Of a DNA stretch of 64,000 bases, positions 1 through 10,600 are shown piece after piece; position 1 is the first letter of the stretch; every line of letters begins with the position of its first letter. Source of the stretch: Bacteroidota bacterium (GTDB lineage: Bacteria; Bacteroidota; Bacteroidia; Bacteroidales; Dysgonomonadaceae). The notes beneath the pieces are model-generated. The model made no database searches and had not been told where the DNA came from. It saw nothing but the letters and a program-made list of their open reading frames with translations. The stretch lies in assembly GCA_023399295.1 (NCBI GenBank), contig JAEWQF010000051.1, positions 17,964 to 81,963 on the forward strand. The letters run 5' to 3'. The translations under genes and the position numbers were made by a program.

Positions 1-219
1 CTCATAGAGGCGATCCTGGGCAGTGTCTCCTGCCTCGGGCAGGATGGCGTTGAGCATCATACGGGATTCCTTGCCCATCAAGCCAATTAATTCGTTGCGG
101 GTAACCTGCTTCTGATAACCGGATCTGACCAGTCCTCTACTCCAGGAGATGACGTAACTGTCCACATTGTCCCAGAGGGTACCATCCATGTCGAAGATCA
201 AACTATCGGGTTGTAACAT
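1..219 (-). CDS. HAD-family hydrolase (phosphoglycolate phosphatase-like), partial
   Basis: This is the first 73 codons of a reverse-strand gene whose C-terminus lies beyond the window edge. Residues 9-16 read FDMDGTLW, the HAD motif I with the nucleophile and acid/base aspartates two residues apart. The following helical cap-like sequence fits a Cof/PGP-type small-molecule phosphatase that hydrolyses phosphate monoesters in the cytoplasm. A TAnnTTTG -7 box lies 20 bases upstream of the ATG. It is divergent from the lipid kinase at 330. The substrate cannot be told from this fragment. Confidence 0.85.
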   Translation of the reverse strand, partial: MLQPDSLIFDMDGTLWDNVDSYVISWSRGLVRSGYQKQVTRNELIGLMGKESRMMLNAILPEAGDTAQDRLYE

Positions 220-238
220 CTTTTTTGATTAATGGGTG

Positions 239-246
239 CAAAAGTA
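239..246 (-). promoter_or_regulatory. -7 box of the HAD gene promoter
   Basis: On the reverse strand the bases read TACTTTTG, matching the Bacteroidetes -7 consensus TAnnTTTG. Transcription would start near 232, giving a leader of roughly a dozen bases before the HAD start codon at 219. No clear -33 TTTG is seen. Confidence 0.5.
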
Positions 247-329
247 CGCAACAATGCAGGAAAGGACAAATAAAAAGGGTTAAAACAAAAAGGGAGTGTC
301 GGGTGTTTACAACGAAATATCAGCCCATC

Positions 330-1274
330 ATGAAAAAAGAAAAGGTCTGCCTGATCATCAATCCCATCTCCGGCACAGAATCGAAGAAAAACATCCCTGA
401 GATGGTGGCTGCCGCCTTCGACCAGAAGAAATATGATCTGGTGATCCGCATCACCGGATACCCCGGACATGCAACTGAAATTGCACAACAAGCGGTGAAG
501 GATCAATACCGTTATGTGGTGACGGCGGGTGGTGATGGTACGGTCAATGAGGTGGCCAGGACGCTGATCAACAGTGACACCACGCTGGGCATCATCCCCT
601 TCGGTTCGGGAAACGGACTGGCCAGGGAGCTGGATATCCCGATGGATGCCGAAAAAGCCCTTGCAATCATCCTCAGCGGGAACAGTCGCACCATTGACTA
701 CGGGGTTGCCAATGACCAGATCTTTTTCTGCACCTGCGGCTTCGGTTTCGACGCCTTTGTCAGTGACAAGTTTGCGGAAGAGAAAAAAAGAGGACCGTTG
801 GGCTACCTGCGCAACATCCTGGAGAGTGCCGTCGATTTCAAGTCGGAAGTGTATGAACTGACCCACGATGAGGGGAGCCTAAGCGAACGGGCCTTCGTGC
901 TCACTTGTGCCAATGCCTCGCAATACGGCAACGAAGCCTATATTGCTCCCGGCGCCAGCATGGACGATGGCAAGATGAATGTCTCCATCCTCAAGCCACT
1001 GAACGCATTGGAGATCCCACAGACCACGCTGCAACTCTTCACCCGGAACATCGACAAAAACAGCAAGATGACCACGCTTGTCACCCGCAAGCTGACAATC
1101 AAGCGCTCCCGCGCCGGCCTCATGCATGTGGATGGCGAACCGGTTGAGAGCGGTCGCGAGATCAACGTGGAGATCATTCAGAAGGGACTCAAGGTGCTTG
1201 TCCCTTCCGCAAAGCATAAGAAAAAAGAAACAGAGAACATTTTCAATGCCCTGACCCGCTGGTTCAACGAGTAG
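330..1274 (+). CDS. YegS/diacylglycerol kinase-like lipid kinase
   Basis: The product is a 314-residue member of the diacylglycerol/sphingosine kinase catalytic family, expected to phosphorylate a lipid alcohol with ATP at the inner face of the membrane. The phosphate-binding GGDGT motif is at residues 67-71 (followed by VNEV), and PFGSGN at 90-95 matches the second conserved nucleotide-site block. The C-terminal beta-rich half contains HVDGEP, typical of YegS/DgkB proteins. The frame is open upstream to 225, but the ATG at 330 begins directly at the conserved MKKEKVCLIINP strand, so I use it. Whether the substrate is diacylglycerol, undecaprenol or a sphingoid base cannot be decided; Bacteroidetes make sphingolipids, so the last is possible. 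Confidence 0.88.
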   Translation: MKKEKVCLIINPISGTESKKNIPEMVAAAFDQKKYDLVIRITGYPGHATEIAQQAVKDQYRYVVTAGGDGTVNEVARTLINSDTTLGIIPFGSGNGLARELDIPMDAEKALAIILSGNSRTIDYGVANDQIFFCTCGFGFDAFVSDKFAEEKKRGPLGYLRNILESAVDFKSEVYELTHDEGSLSERAFVLTCANASQYGNEAYIAPGASMDDGKMNVSILKPLNALEIPQTTLQLFTRNIDKNSKMTTLVTRKLTIKRSRAGLMHVDGEPVESGREINVEIIQKGLKVLVPSAKHKKKETENIFNALTRWFNE

Positions 1275-1276
1275 TT

Positions 1277-3385
1277 CTACTCGTTCTTTTTCCAGATAGT
1301 GACCTGCACCCTGCGTTGTTCGCTGGTGCGGGTCGATTTTTTCAGTGTGAGGGTGAGCTCCTCCGGTTCGCGGCAGCGCGTGAACTGGGGTGCCAGTGTC
1401 TCATGGATACCGTCGAGCGAGGTCACCGGCTCCCCATCCCGTTTGAAGCCTCCCGGCCACTTGTCGCGGGGTGTCCTCTCCGGATCCCACTCATAGGATG
1501 ATGCCAGCAAGAGGTATCCCCCCTCATTCAGCCTTGAATGAATGTTCGACAGGAAGTGCAACGGATCGCTCAACTCCTCCAGCAGGTTGGGAGCGATGAC
1601 CAGGTCATAGCCGCTAAAGAGGGGTTTCAGGTTCATCGCATCTGCCTGCATGAAAAGAATATTCCCTTTTGTTTCAGAAAGGCCATAGTCCGTCAGGACA
1701 ATATCACGGTAGAAAAGCAGTTCCCCTTCGTCTTTCATAGTGTAGCGCACATAACCCTGTTCCTGCAGTTGAATGGGTACACGGATCATACGGGCTGTGA
1801 AATCGAGCGCGGTGACATCGCTGAACAATTTTGCCAGCTCAAACGCGAGACGTCCTGTGTCGGCATTCAGATCGAGGATGCGTGCCTGTGGTCGCTCCGG
1901 CAACAGATCACCCGCCATGCGACTGAGTGTCACCGCAAAATTGGTTTCACCTTCGGCAACAACTCCCCAGTTCTGCTCACAGGAGCGGGTCACATCCTCA
2001 TCCGTTACATAATCGGCCTGCTGAATTTTCAGCGGCGCTTCAGTCTCAATGTAGCGGAAGCCGGCATGCTGATAGAAATGGCGGCGAAAGGCATAACGGG
2101 CATGCAGGGTTGCCTCGTTGCCAGTTGAAATCCAGGATCCCCCCTTAATCAGGTTGTGCTTTCCGTCGAAGGTGGGAGTGGAGAAGTCGTCATACAACGG
2201 GTGAACCTTGAAGCCGGGGAAGCCGGTGATGGGCGTCTCGGTCCACTGCCACACATTACCGATCACATCAAAGAAGCCCCCCTGCTCAAACAGGTCCACG
2301 GGGCAGGGTGAGGCAAAGTGTTCCAGAGCAATGTTGCCCGGTGCGGTACCCCACTCCGGCTGATCTGACAGGCGGGCTACGTGGTGAAGACGATACCACT
2401 CGGCTTCGGTAGGCAGGCGATAGGTCTTGCCCGTTGTCTCACTCTTCCAGTTACAAAAGGCTTTTGCTTCGAGGTAATTCACCTCTACCGGCCAGTTCCA
2501 GGGCATCTCAATCTCTTCGGCCACCAGCCGCAAGCGGTAGCTGTTGTCATCCTTTCTCCAGAATAGCGGCATCGCCGCTTCACGATAGTTGCGCCAGCGC
2601 CACCCCTCATCGGTCCAGTAATGCGCAGTCTCGTAACCACCCGCCTCCACAAAGGCAAGGTACTCGCCGTTGGAGGTGAGATATTTGGCTACCCTGAAAT
2701 CGTCCACCACCTCTTCGTGGTTTCCATACTCATTGTCCCAGCCGTAAAGCGGATGATCAAACGGTTTGCCCAGTCGCAACACCCCTCCGGAGACCGGCAC
2801 CAACTCATTCTCCGGCGCTTCACCGACAGAGGGACAACGTGTACCGAACAGATTGGGACGTACCAGCTCCAGGGGCAACTGACGGATCAACACGGAGGAG
2901 GTCTCCAGGTGGATCCGTTCGTGCTCAATCCCCATCATGATGATCCAGAAGGGGTTGTGCCAATCGATGGGCATCTCCAAAGGCGTGTTGTCGATGAGAT
3001 CGAGGATCATCTTCTTCGCATCGTCGCGGTAGGTACGTACTTCCGCCACGGGAGGCCAGTCGTAATGGTTGTTGTCCAGGTCGTCCCAGCTCATCTCATC
3101 CACACCGATGGCGAATGTCGATTCAAACCGGGGGTTGATGCGCCTGTCGATGAGGCCTGCCAGATAGAGCTTGTTGACGAAGAAGACGGCTGTATGACCC
3201 AGATAGAAGAGGATGATGTGCCTCAGTGGATCACCCCGATGATAGAACACCTCATCCGATTTCAGTTGCGTGTACAACAGTTCATCGATGGCCCATGTCT
3301 TCAGAAAATAGTCACGGATCTCTTTTCTCTTCTCTTCGGGTGAACCGGTACGCAAGTTGACGGTTCTGGCAAGTAAATCTTTCAT
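1277..3385 (-). CDS. ovoA: 5-histidylcysteine sulfoxide synthase / mercaptohistidine N-methyltransferase (OvoA)
   Basis: This 702-residue protein has the three-part OvoA layout: an N-terminal DinB-like helical domain (about 30-190), a formylglycine-generating-enzyme-type sulfatase-modifying domain (about 195-455) and a C-terminal SAM methyltransferase domain (about 460-702). The iron site is visible as H64 (YLGHT) plus EHERIH at 154-159, giving the H...HxxxH triad of OvoA/EgtB. OvoA joins cysteine to histidine with oxygen to give the sulfoxide precursor, and the C-terminal domain methylates the product at imidazole N(pi), leading to ovothiol A. Length and fusion are as expected for OvoA rather than EgtB. 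It ends three bases from the lipid kinase stop, convergently. No separate lyase (OvoB) neighbour is seen, although a PatB-type PLP enzyme lies at 36253. Confidence 0.88.
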   Translation of the reverse strand: MKDLLARTVNLRTGSPEEKRKEIRDYFLKTWAIDELLYTQLKSDEVFYHRGDPLRHIILFYLGHTAVFFVNKLYLAGLIDRRINPRFESTFAIGVDEMSWDDLDNNHYDWPPVAEVRTYRDDAKKMILDLIDNTPLEMPIDWHNPFWIIMMGIEHERIHLETSSVLIRQLPLELVRPNLFGTRCPSVGEAPENELVPVSGGVLRLGKPFDHPLYGWDNEYGNHEEVVDDFRVAKYLTSNGEYLAFVEAGGYETAHYWTDEGWRWRNYREAAMPLFWRKDDNSYRLRLVAEEIEMPWNWPVEVNYLEAKAFCNWKSETTGKTYRLPTEAEWYRLHHVARLSDQPEWGTAPGNIALEHFASPCPVDLFEQGGFFDVIGNVWQWTETPITGFPGFKVHPLYDDFSTPTFDGKHNLIKGGSWISTGNEATLHARYAFRRHFYQHAGFRYIETEAPLKIQQADYVTDEDVTRSCEQNWGVVAEGETNFAVTLSRMAGDLLPERPQARILDLNADTGRLAFELAKLFSDVTALDFTARMIRVPIQLQEQGYVRYTMKDEGELLFYRDIVLTDYGLSETKGNILFMQADAMNLKPLFSGYDLVIAPNLLEELSDPLHFLSNIHSRLNEGGYLLLASSYEWDPERTPRDKWPGGFKRDGEPVTSLDGIHETLAPQFTRCREPEELTLTLKKSTRTSEQRRVQVTIWKKNE

Positions 3386-3427
3386 AACCTATAGGAATAC
3401 ATTAATCGTTTTCAACTACCACTCATC

Positions 3428-4042
3428 TCACACATCAGACGAACAAATGCGCCGGTGCAGATAAATCTTTGTCATCTCAAAAGGGCGGCCGGGAGCCTCC
3501 AGCTTTGTCTGCCGGATAGTGGCTACCGGCTTAAAACCAAGCTTGTTGTAAAGCAGCAGTGCCGGTTCGTTGCGCTCCCAGACACGAATCACCGCATCAG
3601 AAAAACGGTCACCGGCCCCTTCTAACAACGCTGTCACCATCTGCCGGGCAATGCCCCTGCCCCGGAAATCGGCGTGTACCATCACCTCACTGATGTAAAG
3701 CGTACGCTCCGGCGGTATTGCCGGTAACGCATCAGCAGGGAAATCAACGTCGTGCAACAATGTCATCGCCATCGACACACCTGCCAGCCGGTCACCCACA
3801 AAGAGCATGTTGCCCCACCCGTTGCGGACCAATGTATCCAGTGTTGACCCTGCAGTTCGCGGGTCAATGTACTGGGCATACTCGCCGCTGGTGAAGGCAT
3901 GCAGGTAAAGCTCGATGATTCTGCCTCGGAATTTGGGATAGTTGATCTGATCGAGTGTGCTGAGACGATTCATCCTCGCTGCTTCGTTCATTGCCTCCTT
4001 TATTGGATGAACAAACAAGCTGGGAGGATGTTCACCATCCAC
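3428..4042 (-). CDS. GNAT-family N-acetyltransferase
   Basis: The C-terminal two thirds show the acetyl-CoA binding region of GNAT enzymes, with the motif A signature RGRGIA following a beta strand that reads LYISEVMVHADF, then an NEPALLLYNKLGFKPV segment typical of motif B. It should acetylate an amine or protein N-terminus; the substrate is unknown. The longest frame begins with GTG at 4042 and overlaps the preceding DUF2207 gene by 11 bases; ATGs at 3991 and 3973 are alternatives. An AAAGGAGG sequence lies only two bases before the 3991 ATG, which is too close to act as its ribosome binding site, so the start is unsettled. Confidence 0.78.
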   Translation of the reverse strand: MDGEHPPSLFVHPIKEAMNEAARMNRLSTLDQINYPKFRGRIIELYLHAFTSGEYAQYIDPRTAGSTLDTLVRNGWGNMLFVGDRLAGVSMAMTLLHDVDFPADALPAIPPERTLYISEVMVHADFRGRGIARQMVTALLEGAGDRFSDAVIRVWERNEPALLLYNKLGFKPVATIRQTKLEAPGRPFEMTKIYLHRRICSSDV

Positions 4043-5789
4043 CTACCCTTCCACCGCCGCCACCCATACCCGAGAAGCCGCCACCAAACGATCCACTGCT
4101 CCATTTACCACCACCAGATGTTGTCTGTGGTTGCATGGCGGCATGGCTCAGCGTGTTGGAGAGGGTGCTGTTGAGGGCATGCCCGAAGAGCGCGGCATTC
4201 ACATAGCGGCCCCCGTACCAGGTGGGTTGATAGGGATCAGGTTGGACTGCAGAGGAGAGGAACGACTTTTCAAACTTTTCACCCCACACCTTCTCCATAT
4301 CGAGGGCAATGGCATAAGGAAGGAGCTGTTCGAACAGTGCCGGCGTCACCTCAGGTGGATTGAAGAACTGCAACTGTTTCTCTTCCGCTACATCAAGGTA
4401 CATCTTCAGTCCCTCCACCGCAGAGCGGTAATGCAATTTCCTTTCTCCCGGACGCACAATCAGCCAGGCATAGAAGAGGTAGCTTACCAGGCCGAGCAGC
4501 AAGGTAACCACAAGCGCATTCCTGTTGGCTGGGAATTGCAACAGGTCGTCCGCCACAAACCAACCCATCACGACGAGATAGGCGATGAATGCCAACCAGG
4601 GCAGAAGGTGAAACTTCAGATTGCGTCCTTCACCCAGCACTGCCCCATGTTGTTTCTTCATGTTCTTGCGGTAATCGCTCATCATCATGGCAATTGCCTC
4701 ATCATACTTGCCGGTAAGGGTTATTGTTTCTCTGGTGCGAAAGAGCCCTCTCATCACAATCTGTTCTTCCGCCGCGATGCCACTGTCAGCCTCTTTCAGT
4801 TTAACCAGGGCATATCCTTTGTCACGACGAAGACCGAACAATCCTCCTTTTTCTACCACCTCATCGATGCGGATGTACCCTTTAACAGACAAGTTCACGA
4901 TGGAAGCCGTGACCAGGTCGTCAACGAAATGTCCTTTGTACAACATTCCCACACTGGCGGGTGACAAGCCGTCAGGAGGAGAGAACTGTGGGATGACAAC
5001 CGGTTTCGGTGGATCAACACCATACCTGCGCCAGGTGAAGAAGTAATAGACAAACAATAACAACAGAAGGAGGAAACTCACCAACGCCAACCCGTTTCGC
5101 TCAAACCATGTGAAAATACGCGGCTGTGGCACAGGTGGTTGTGTGACGACACCCTTTGTGAAGCCCACCGAGAGCGTCAACATCTCGTTTGGCGGCAGAT
5201 TGACTGCCTGCACCACCAGGGCTCCCTCCTCGTCGGTCACTACACTGCAGTTGCTCTCTGTCGATCCCTGTCGCCCCGTGTAGCAGCGCGAAGCGATGAC
5301 CTCCGCGCCGACGGGTAGATGTACCACCGCACCCACACTGTCCATCGGTTTATCAGACAAGCCATTCACATTCCAGCTCAGCTCGTCATAGTCGGTGAAA
5401 AAACCGATCTGACCGGCCGTCTCGTAAACAATCTCATAGGTATAATAGCCGGGTGACAGGTATTTGTCTCTCTCACCCACGTAGATCACCAGGTCGCCCC
5501 CCTCCTTTTCGGTGAAAAAGTTGACCGGCATGCCGTCAACCTGCACTTCGTGAATGGAGTAGTCTACCTGTATCCGATTGTTGTCCCTATCTTTTCTGGT
5601 GAGAGGCAATGCACGTGTTATACCCCTCTTGAAGATATCTCCTCTGGCATAGATTCGAATCGTTTCACGCAGGGTGAGTGAACCCGATTCAGCAATAGCA
5701 ATATCGGAGTGAAAAGAAGTGATCCTCTCCTCCTGTGCAACCAGCACCATGGAAGAGAAGACAAGCACCCATAACAGCAGTACACGCAT
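4032..5789 (-). CDS. DUF2207 membrane protein (LemA partner)
   Basis: A 585-residue predicted membrane protein. It has an N-terminal signal peptide ending near LVAQ (about residue 19), an extracytoplasmic beta-rich DUF2207 domain to about residue 220, a transmembrane segment near 235-250, a cytoplasmic region, two further transmembrane segments near 395-440, and a very glycine-rich C-terminal tail (GGGFSGMGGGGG). This order is standard for the family. Its start overlaps the stop of the upstream lemA gene by one base, so the two are surely cotranscribed. LemA and DUF2207 pairs are common in Bacteria but the biochemical function is not known. Confidence 0.85.
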   Translation of the reverse strand: MRVLLLWVLVFSSMVLVAQEERITSFHSDIAIAESGSLTLRETIRIYARGDIFKRGITRALPLTRKDRDNNRIQVDYSIHEVQVDGMPVNFFTEKEGGDLVIYVGERDKYLSPGYYTYEIVYETAGQIGFFTDYDELSWNVNGLSDKPMDSVGAVVHLPVGAEVIASRCYTGRQGSTESNCSVVTDEEGALVVQAVNLPPNEMLTLSVGFTKGVVTQPPVPQPRIFTWFERNGLALVSFLLLLLLFVYYFFTWRRYGVDPPKPVVIPQFSPPDGLSPASVGMLYKGHFVDDLVTASIVNLSVKGYIRIDEVVEKGGLFGLRRDKGYALVKLKEADSGIAAEEQIVMRGLFRTRETITLTGKYDEAIAMMMSDYRKNMKKQHGAVLGEGRNLKFHLLPWLAFIAYLVVMGWFVADDLLQFPANRNALVVTLLLGLVSYLFYAWLIVRPGERKLHYRSAVEGLKMYLDVAEEKQLQFFNPPEVTPALFEQLLPYAIALDMEKVWGEKFEKSFLSSAVQPDPYQPTWYGGRYVNAALFGHALNSTLSNTLSHAAMQPQTTSGGGKWSSGSFGGGFSGMGGGGGRVGGW

Positions 5790-6343
5790 CAGAATTGGAT
5801 TTTGGGAACCTCTTTTTCGGCTTCGTTCTCCAGTTCAAAGAAGAGTGATTTGGTGAACTGGAATATGCCGGCAATCAGGTTGCTGGGGAAGGTGTCGATC
5901 AGGATGTTCTTCTCGCGTACCGTACCGTTGTAGTAACGCCGCGACTTCTCAATATCAGACTCTATCAGGCTCAGTTGATCCTGCAGCTGTAGGAAATTCT
6001 GGTTGGCTTTCAATTCGGGATACTGCTCCGCAACAACCATCAGCCGGCCCAAGGCAGCGTTCAGGCTGTTCTCGGCGACCTCCTGCGATTTCACATCGAG
6101 TGCCTGCATGGCACCGGCACGAGCCTGGGTGACACGCTCAAATGTTTCCTTCTCATGGGTGGCATACCCTTTTACGGTCTCCACCAGGTTGGGGATCAGG
6201 TCGTGCCGTTTCTTGAGCTGCACGTTGATGCCGCTCCAGGCCTCATCCACCAATGTTCTTAGCTTTACCAGCTTGTTGTAGATCGAAACGCCATACAACA
6301 AAATAAATACTCCGACAACCAACAGTACAAGTACAATTCCCAT
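5789..6343 (-). CDS. lemA: LemA family protein
   Basis: The 184-residue product has one N-terminal transmembrane helix (about residues 2-20) followed by the conserved LemA helical domain, including the stretch RTLVDEAWSGINVQLKKR and the DLIPNLVETVKGYA segment. LemA proteins are membrane-anchored helical-bundle proteins of unknown function with the bulk of the chain outside the membrane. It is the first gene of a two- or three-gene reverse-strand unit with the DUF2207 protein and possibly the GNAT enzyme. The intergenic stretch between this gene and the divergent alcohol dehydrogenase (6344-6496) is the likely regulatory region for both. Confidence 0.93.
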   Translation of the reverse strand: MGIVLVLLVVGVFILLYGVSIYNKLVKLRTLVDEAWSGINVQLKKRHDLIPNLVETVKGYATHEKETFERVTQARAGAMQALDVKSQEVAENSLNAALGRLMVVAEQYPELKANQNFLQLQDQLSLIESDIEKSRRYYNGTVREKNILIDTFPSNLIAGIFQFTKSLFFELENEAEKEVPKIQF

Positions 6344-6457
6344 AATCTTCTTTTTTTTAGAGGTTACACAATTGTTATTACATCCATCACCGCAGCGGGA
6401 GGCCCGATTGAAATCAAACCTTTAACCCCAATGAGCGATAAAGATACTATTTTTTTG

Positions 6458-6465
6458 TAATTTTG
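6458..6465 (+). promoter_or_regulatory. -7 box of the alcohol dehydrogenase promoter
   Basis: TAATTTTG fits TAnnTTTG and lies 32 bases before the ATG at 6497, so transcription would begin near 6472. A -33 element is not recognisable. Confidence 0.45.
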
Positions 6466-6496
6466 AACTTTACTAAACAGATACATACCAACAATT

Positions 6497-7639
6497 ATGA
6501 ACAATTTTATATTTCAAAACCCAACCAAACTGGTTTTCGGTAAGGGAGAGATCGCAAGGCTGGCTACGTTGCTGCCTGATAACATCAACCTGATGCTCAC
6601 ATTCGGTGGGGGCAGTGTCACCAAAAATGGTGTCTATGACCAGGTAAAAGAAGCGCTCAAAGGACGCAATTTTATCGAGTTCTGGGGCATCGAGCCAAAC
6701 CCACGCGTGGAAACACTCCGCAAGGCGATTCAGCTGGGCAGGGAGAACAACATCAACTACCTGCTGGCAGTGGGTGGCGGATCAGTGCTCGATGGCACCA
6801 AGCTGATTGCCGCCGGCATTGCCGACGAGAGGGATGCATGGGATATCGTAATGGGTGGCGTAGCAAAGGTGCAAATCCCCTTTGCCTCCGTGATGACCGT
6901 GCCGGCCACCGGCTCAGAGATGAACGTGGCGGCAGTCATCTCACGCGCGGAGACGCAGGAGAAGTATGGTTTCTTCGGCAACTATCCACAATTTTCGGTA
7001 CTCGATCCGGAGGTGACCTACTCGCTTTCACCCTATCAGGTGGCTTGCGGACTGGCCGACGCCTTCACCCATGTGCTGGAGCAATACATGACAACAACCG
7101 GTCAGTCGCGATTGATGGACCGCTGGGCTGAGGGGGTGCTGCTCTCGGTAAAGGAGATTGCTCCGGGCATCATGCAGAACCCGCACGATTATGACCTGAT
7201 GGCCGACTACATGCTTGCGGCCACACTGGCCCTCAACGACTTCATTCGCATGGGGGTCACACAAGACTGGACCACGCACCAGATCGGCCACGAGCTGACG
7301 GCACTGCACGGCATCACCCACGGTCATTCACTGGCCATTGTGATGCCCGGCACCCTCAGGGTGTTGAAAGAGCAGAAGAAAGAAAAACTACTGCAGTATG
7401 GTGCACGCATCTTTGGCATCACCGAAGGGCCAGAACAGGAGAGGGTTGACAAGGCCATTGAGATGACAGAGCAGTTCTACCGTTCACTGGGATTGACCAC
7501 CCGTCTCCCGGAAGAGGGCGTCGGAAAGGAGACAATTGAAACCATCGCCACCCGTTTCAACGAACGGGGTGCCGCCTACGGTGAGAATGGAAATGTGACC
7601 GGTGATGTGACACGCGAGATACTGAACAGCTGCCTCTGA
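6497..7639 (+). CDS. Iron-containing alcohol dehydrogenase, YqhD type
   Basis: A 380-residue NAD(P)H-dependent group III alcohol dehydrogenase that probably reduces short-chain aldehydes in the cytoplasm. Residues 35-40 and 93-96 hold the GGGS nucleotide-binding turns. The likely metal ligands are D188, H192, H261 and H275, whose spacing (4, 69, 14) is the same as that of the E. coli YqhD ligands as I recall them. VPATGSEMN at 135-143 is the usual substrate/phosphate loop. The length matches YqhD/butanol dehydrogenase. It may work in aldehyde detoxification or fermentation; the natural substrate is not determined. The stop is 21 bases before the tricorn-like protease start. Confidence 0.92.
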   Translation: MNNFIFQNPTKLVFGKGEIARLATLLPDNINLMLTFGGGSVTKNGVYDQVKEALKGRNFIEFWGIEPNPRVETLRKAIQLGRENNINYLLAVGGGSVLDGTKLIAAGIADERDAWDIVMGGVAKVQIPFASVMTVPATGSEMNVAAVISRAETQEKYGFFGNYPQFSVLDPEVTYSLSPYQVACGLADAFTHVLEQYMTTTGQSRLMDRWAEGVLLSVKEIAPGIMQNPHDYDLMADYMLAATLALNDFIRMGVTQDWTTHQIGHELTALHGITHGHSLAIVMPGTLRVLKEQKKEKLLQYGARIFGITEGPEQERVDKAIEMTEQFYRSLGLTTRLPEEGVGKETIETIATRFNERGAAYGENGNVTGDVTREILNSCL

Positions 7640-7659
7640 ACCACCAATCCTGTTTGACA

Positions 7660-10600
7660 ATGAAAAAACTCACAATGATGTTCTTGTCAAGCCTGCTCAT
7701 CGTGCAGGCTTTCGCCATTGATGATGCCCGCATGATGCGCATGCCCGATGTAAATGGCAACCTGATTGCCTTCGTCTACGCCGGAGACATCTGGACGGTA
7801 GATGCTGCGGGCGGCAACGCCCGTCGTGTCACCTCCCACCCCGGCCTGGAGCTCTTTCCCAAGATCTCACCCGACGGCCGCTGGATCGCCTTCTCAGCCG
7901 AATATTCTGGTAGCAGACAGATCTGGGTGATGCCCGCAGAGGGGGGTTCTGCACGACAGCTCACCTTCTATCATTCCGTAGGCGAGATGCCCCCGAGGGG
8001 AGGCTACGACAATGTGGTGCTCGACTGGAGTCCTGACAGCCGGCACATCCTCTTCCGTGCCAACCGCACCGGCTTCGGCGACCGGAACGGCCGCTATTTC
8101 ACCATCGATCTGGAGGGAGGTCTTGAGGAGCCATTGCCCATTGTGAACGGTGGTTTCGCCACCTTCTCACCCGACGGGAAACAACTCTGCTTCACGCCGG
8201 TGGATCGCGAATTTCGTACCTGGAAACGATACAAGGGTGGACGTGCCACCGAGCTCTGGAGTTACGACCTGGAAAAGAACCAGTCCCAACAACTTACCCG
8301 CTGGGCCGGTAGCGACCAATGGCCGGTATGGCACGACAAATACATCTATTATGCTTCCGACCGTGACAGCCGCCTCAATATCTGGCGACACAACACCACG
8401 ACAGGCGAAGAGATGCAGATTACCCGTCATGCCGACTTCGATGTGATGTGGCCTTCGGGCGACAACGGTCGGCTGGTCTACGAGATGGGAGGTGCCCTAT
8501 ACCTGCTCGACCTCACTTCGGGTGAGAACAGAAGGGTGCGGGTCGGCATCCACTACGACAACCCGCATCTACAAGCCACCTATCGGAGTGTGAAAAATCA
8601 TCTGGGTAGCTATGGTCTCTCACCCACCGGCAAACGCGCACTGATTGAAGCGCGTGGTGACATCTTCTCCGTTCCGGTGGAAAAGGGAGAGATCAGGAAC
8701 CTGACCCGCACCCAGGGCATCAGGGAGCTCTCCCCTGTCTGGTCACCCGACGGCAAACAGATTGCCTATTACTCCGATGCCACCGGCGAATATGAGCTCT
8801 ACCTGCTGGAAAATAGCGCCAATGCAGAACCAAGACAGCTCACACACGGCTCTTCAGCCTGGAAACATGCTGCTGAATGGTCGCCCGGGAGCAGCCACCT
8901 GGTCTACAGCGACCGCACCATGAAGCTATGGCTGGTGGATGTCGCCAGCGGCAATCAGCAGGTGATCGATGAGGCCAGCGCCGACGAGATCACCGACTAC
9001 AGCTTCTCACCCGACGGGGAGTGGGTTGCCTACAGCAAGACGGAACCCAACTACCAGACGGCATTGTGGGTCTACAACCTCACCAGTGGCGAGAAACGAC
9101 AACTTACCGATGCCTCCTTCTCCGACGGCAACCCGGTGTTCAGCCGTGACGGCAAGTACCTCTTCTTCCTCTCCAACCGTGACTTCAACCTCACCTTTAG
9201 CAGCTTTGAGTTCGACTATCTCTACAACAACGCCACCCGCATCTACGCCTTGCCACTGCAGGATGATGGCAGCACACTCACCCCCTACAAGGAGGACAAT
9301 GAACCGGCATCGGTGGAAGCGGTGTCAAAAGAGTTGAAGGATGATGCCAAGAAAACCGACAAGGTAAAGGCCACCATCAACTTCAATGAGATCGCCTCGC
9401 GTATCGAGGTGCTTCCCATCCAGGCAGGGAACTACCGCCTGTTGGGCAGTGTGGAGGAAGGAGTGCTCTATGCTTCCGGCAACAAGGTGATGCGTTACAA
9501 CATCAAAGAGGAGAAAACGGAGGAGATCCTCGATGGTGCCGGCAATGGCATCCCCTCAGCCGACGGCAAGTGGTTCATCTACCGCAGTGGTCCATCCCTT
9601 TCAGTGGCAAAAATCCAACCGGGTCAAAGTACCAACAAGGGAGTGATTGACCTGGAACAGCTCACCATGAAGATTGATCCCCGTAAGGAGTGGGAACAGA
9701 TCTACCGGGATGCTTTCCGCATCTTCCGCGACTACTTCTATGTGAACAACCTGCATGGTGTTGACTGGAATGAAATAAAGGAGAAGTATGGCAGGTTGCT
9801 ACCCCATCTCCCCAGCAGATACGACCTGGATTACATCCTCAACGAGGTGGTAAGCGAGAGCAACACCGGACATGCGTATGTGGACTGGGGCGACATCGAC
9901 CGGGTGGACCGGATTGAGGGCGGCCTGCTGGGAGCTGAGCTGATCGCCGACCTGTCGGCGAAACGCTTCCGCATACAGACAATCTACCAGGGTGAGAACT
10001 GGGATGAGAGCCGCCGTTCACCACTCACTGAGAATGGCATCAAGGTGCAGGAGGGTGATTACCTCCTGCGCATCAACGGTGAGGAGCTCACCACGGCACA
10101 AAACCCTTATGAGTTGCTGGAGAACATGGGCAACAGGCATGTGGAACTGACGGTGAACAGCAGCCCCACCCTTGTGGGAGCAAAGAACTACACGGTGAAG
10201 ACAATCAGCAGTGAGCATGAGCTGCGCTACCTCGACTGGGTGAGAAGCCGTCGCGAGTTGGTGGATCGTCTTTCAGGAGGCCGGATCGGTTACATCCATG
10301 TGCCCAATACCGCCGTTGAGGGAAACAGGGAGCTGTTCAAAGGGATGCTGGCCTACAACAACAAGGAGGCACTCATCATCGACGACCGTTACAATGGGGG
10401 CGGCTTCATCCCCGACAGGATGATCGATCTGCTGAATCGACGTACGCTGGTCTACTGGCACCGCAACGGCCTGCCACAGCCCATGAAATCGCCCGGTATC
10501 GCCCACGACGGCCCCAAGGCAATGCTGATCAATGGCTACTCCTCCTCCGGTGGGGATGCCTTCCCCTATTTCTTCCGTAAGACCGGCGAAGGGAAACTGA

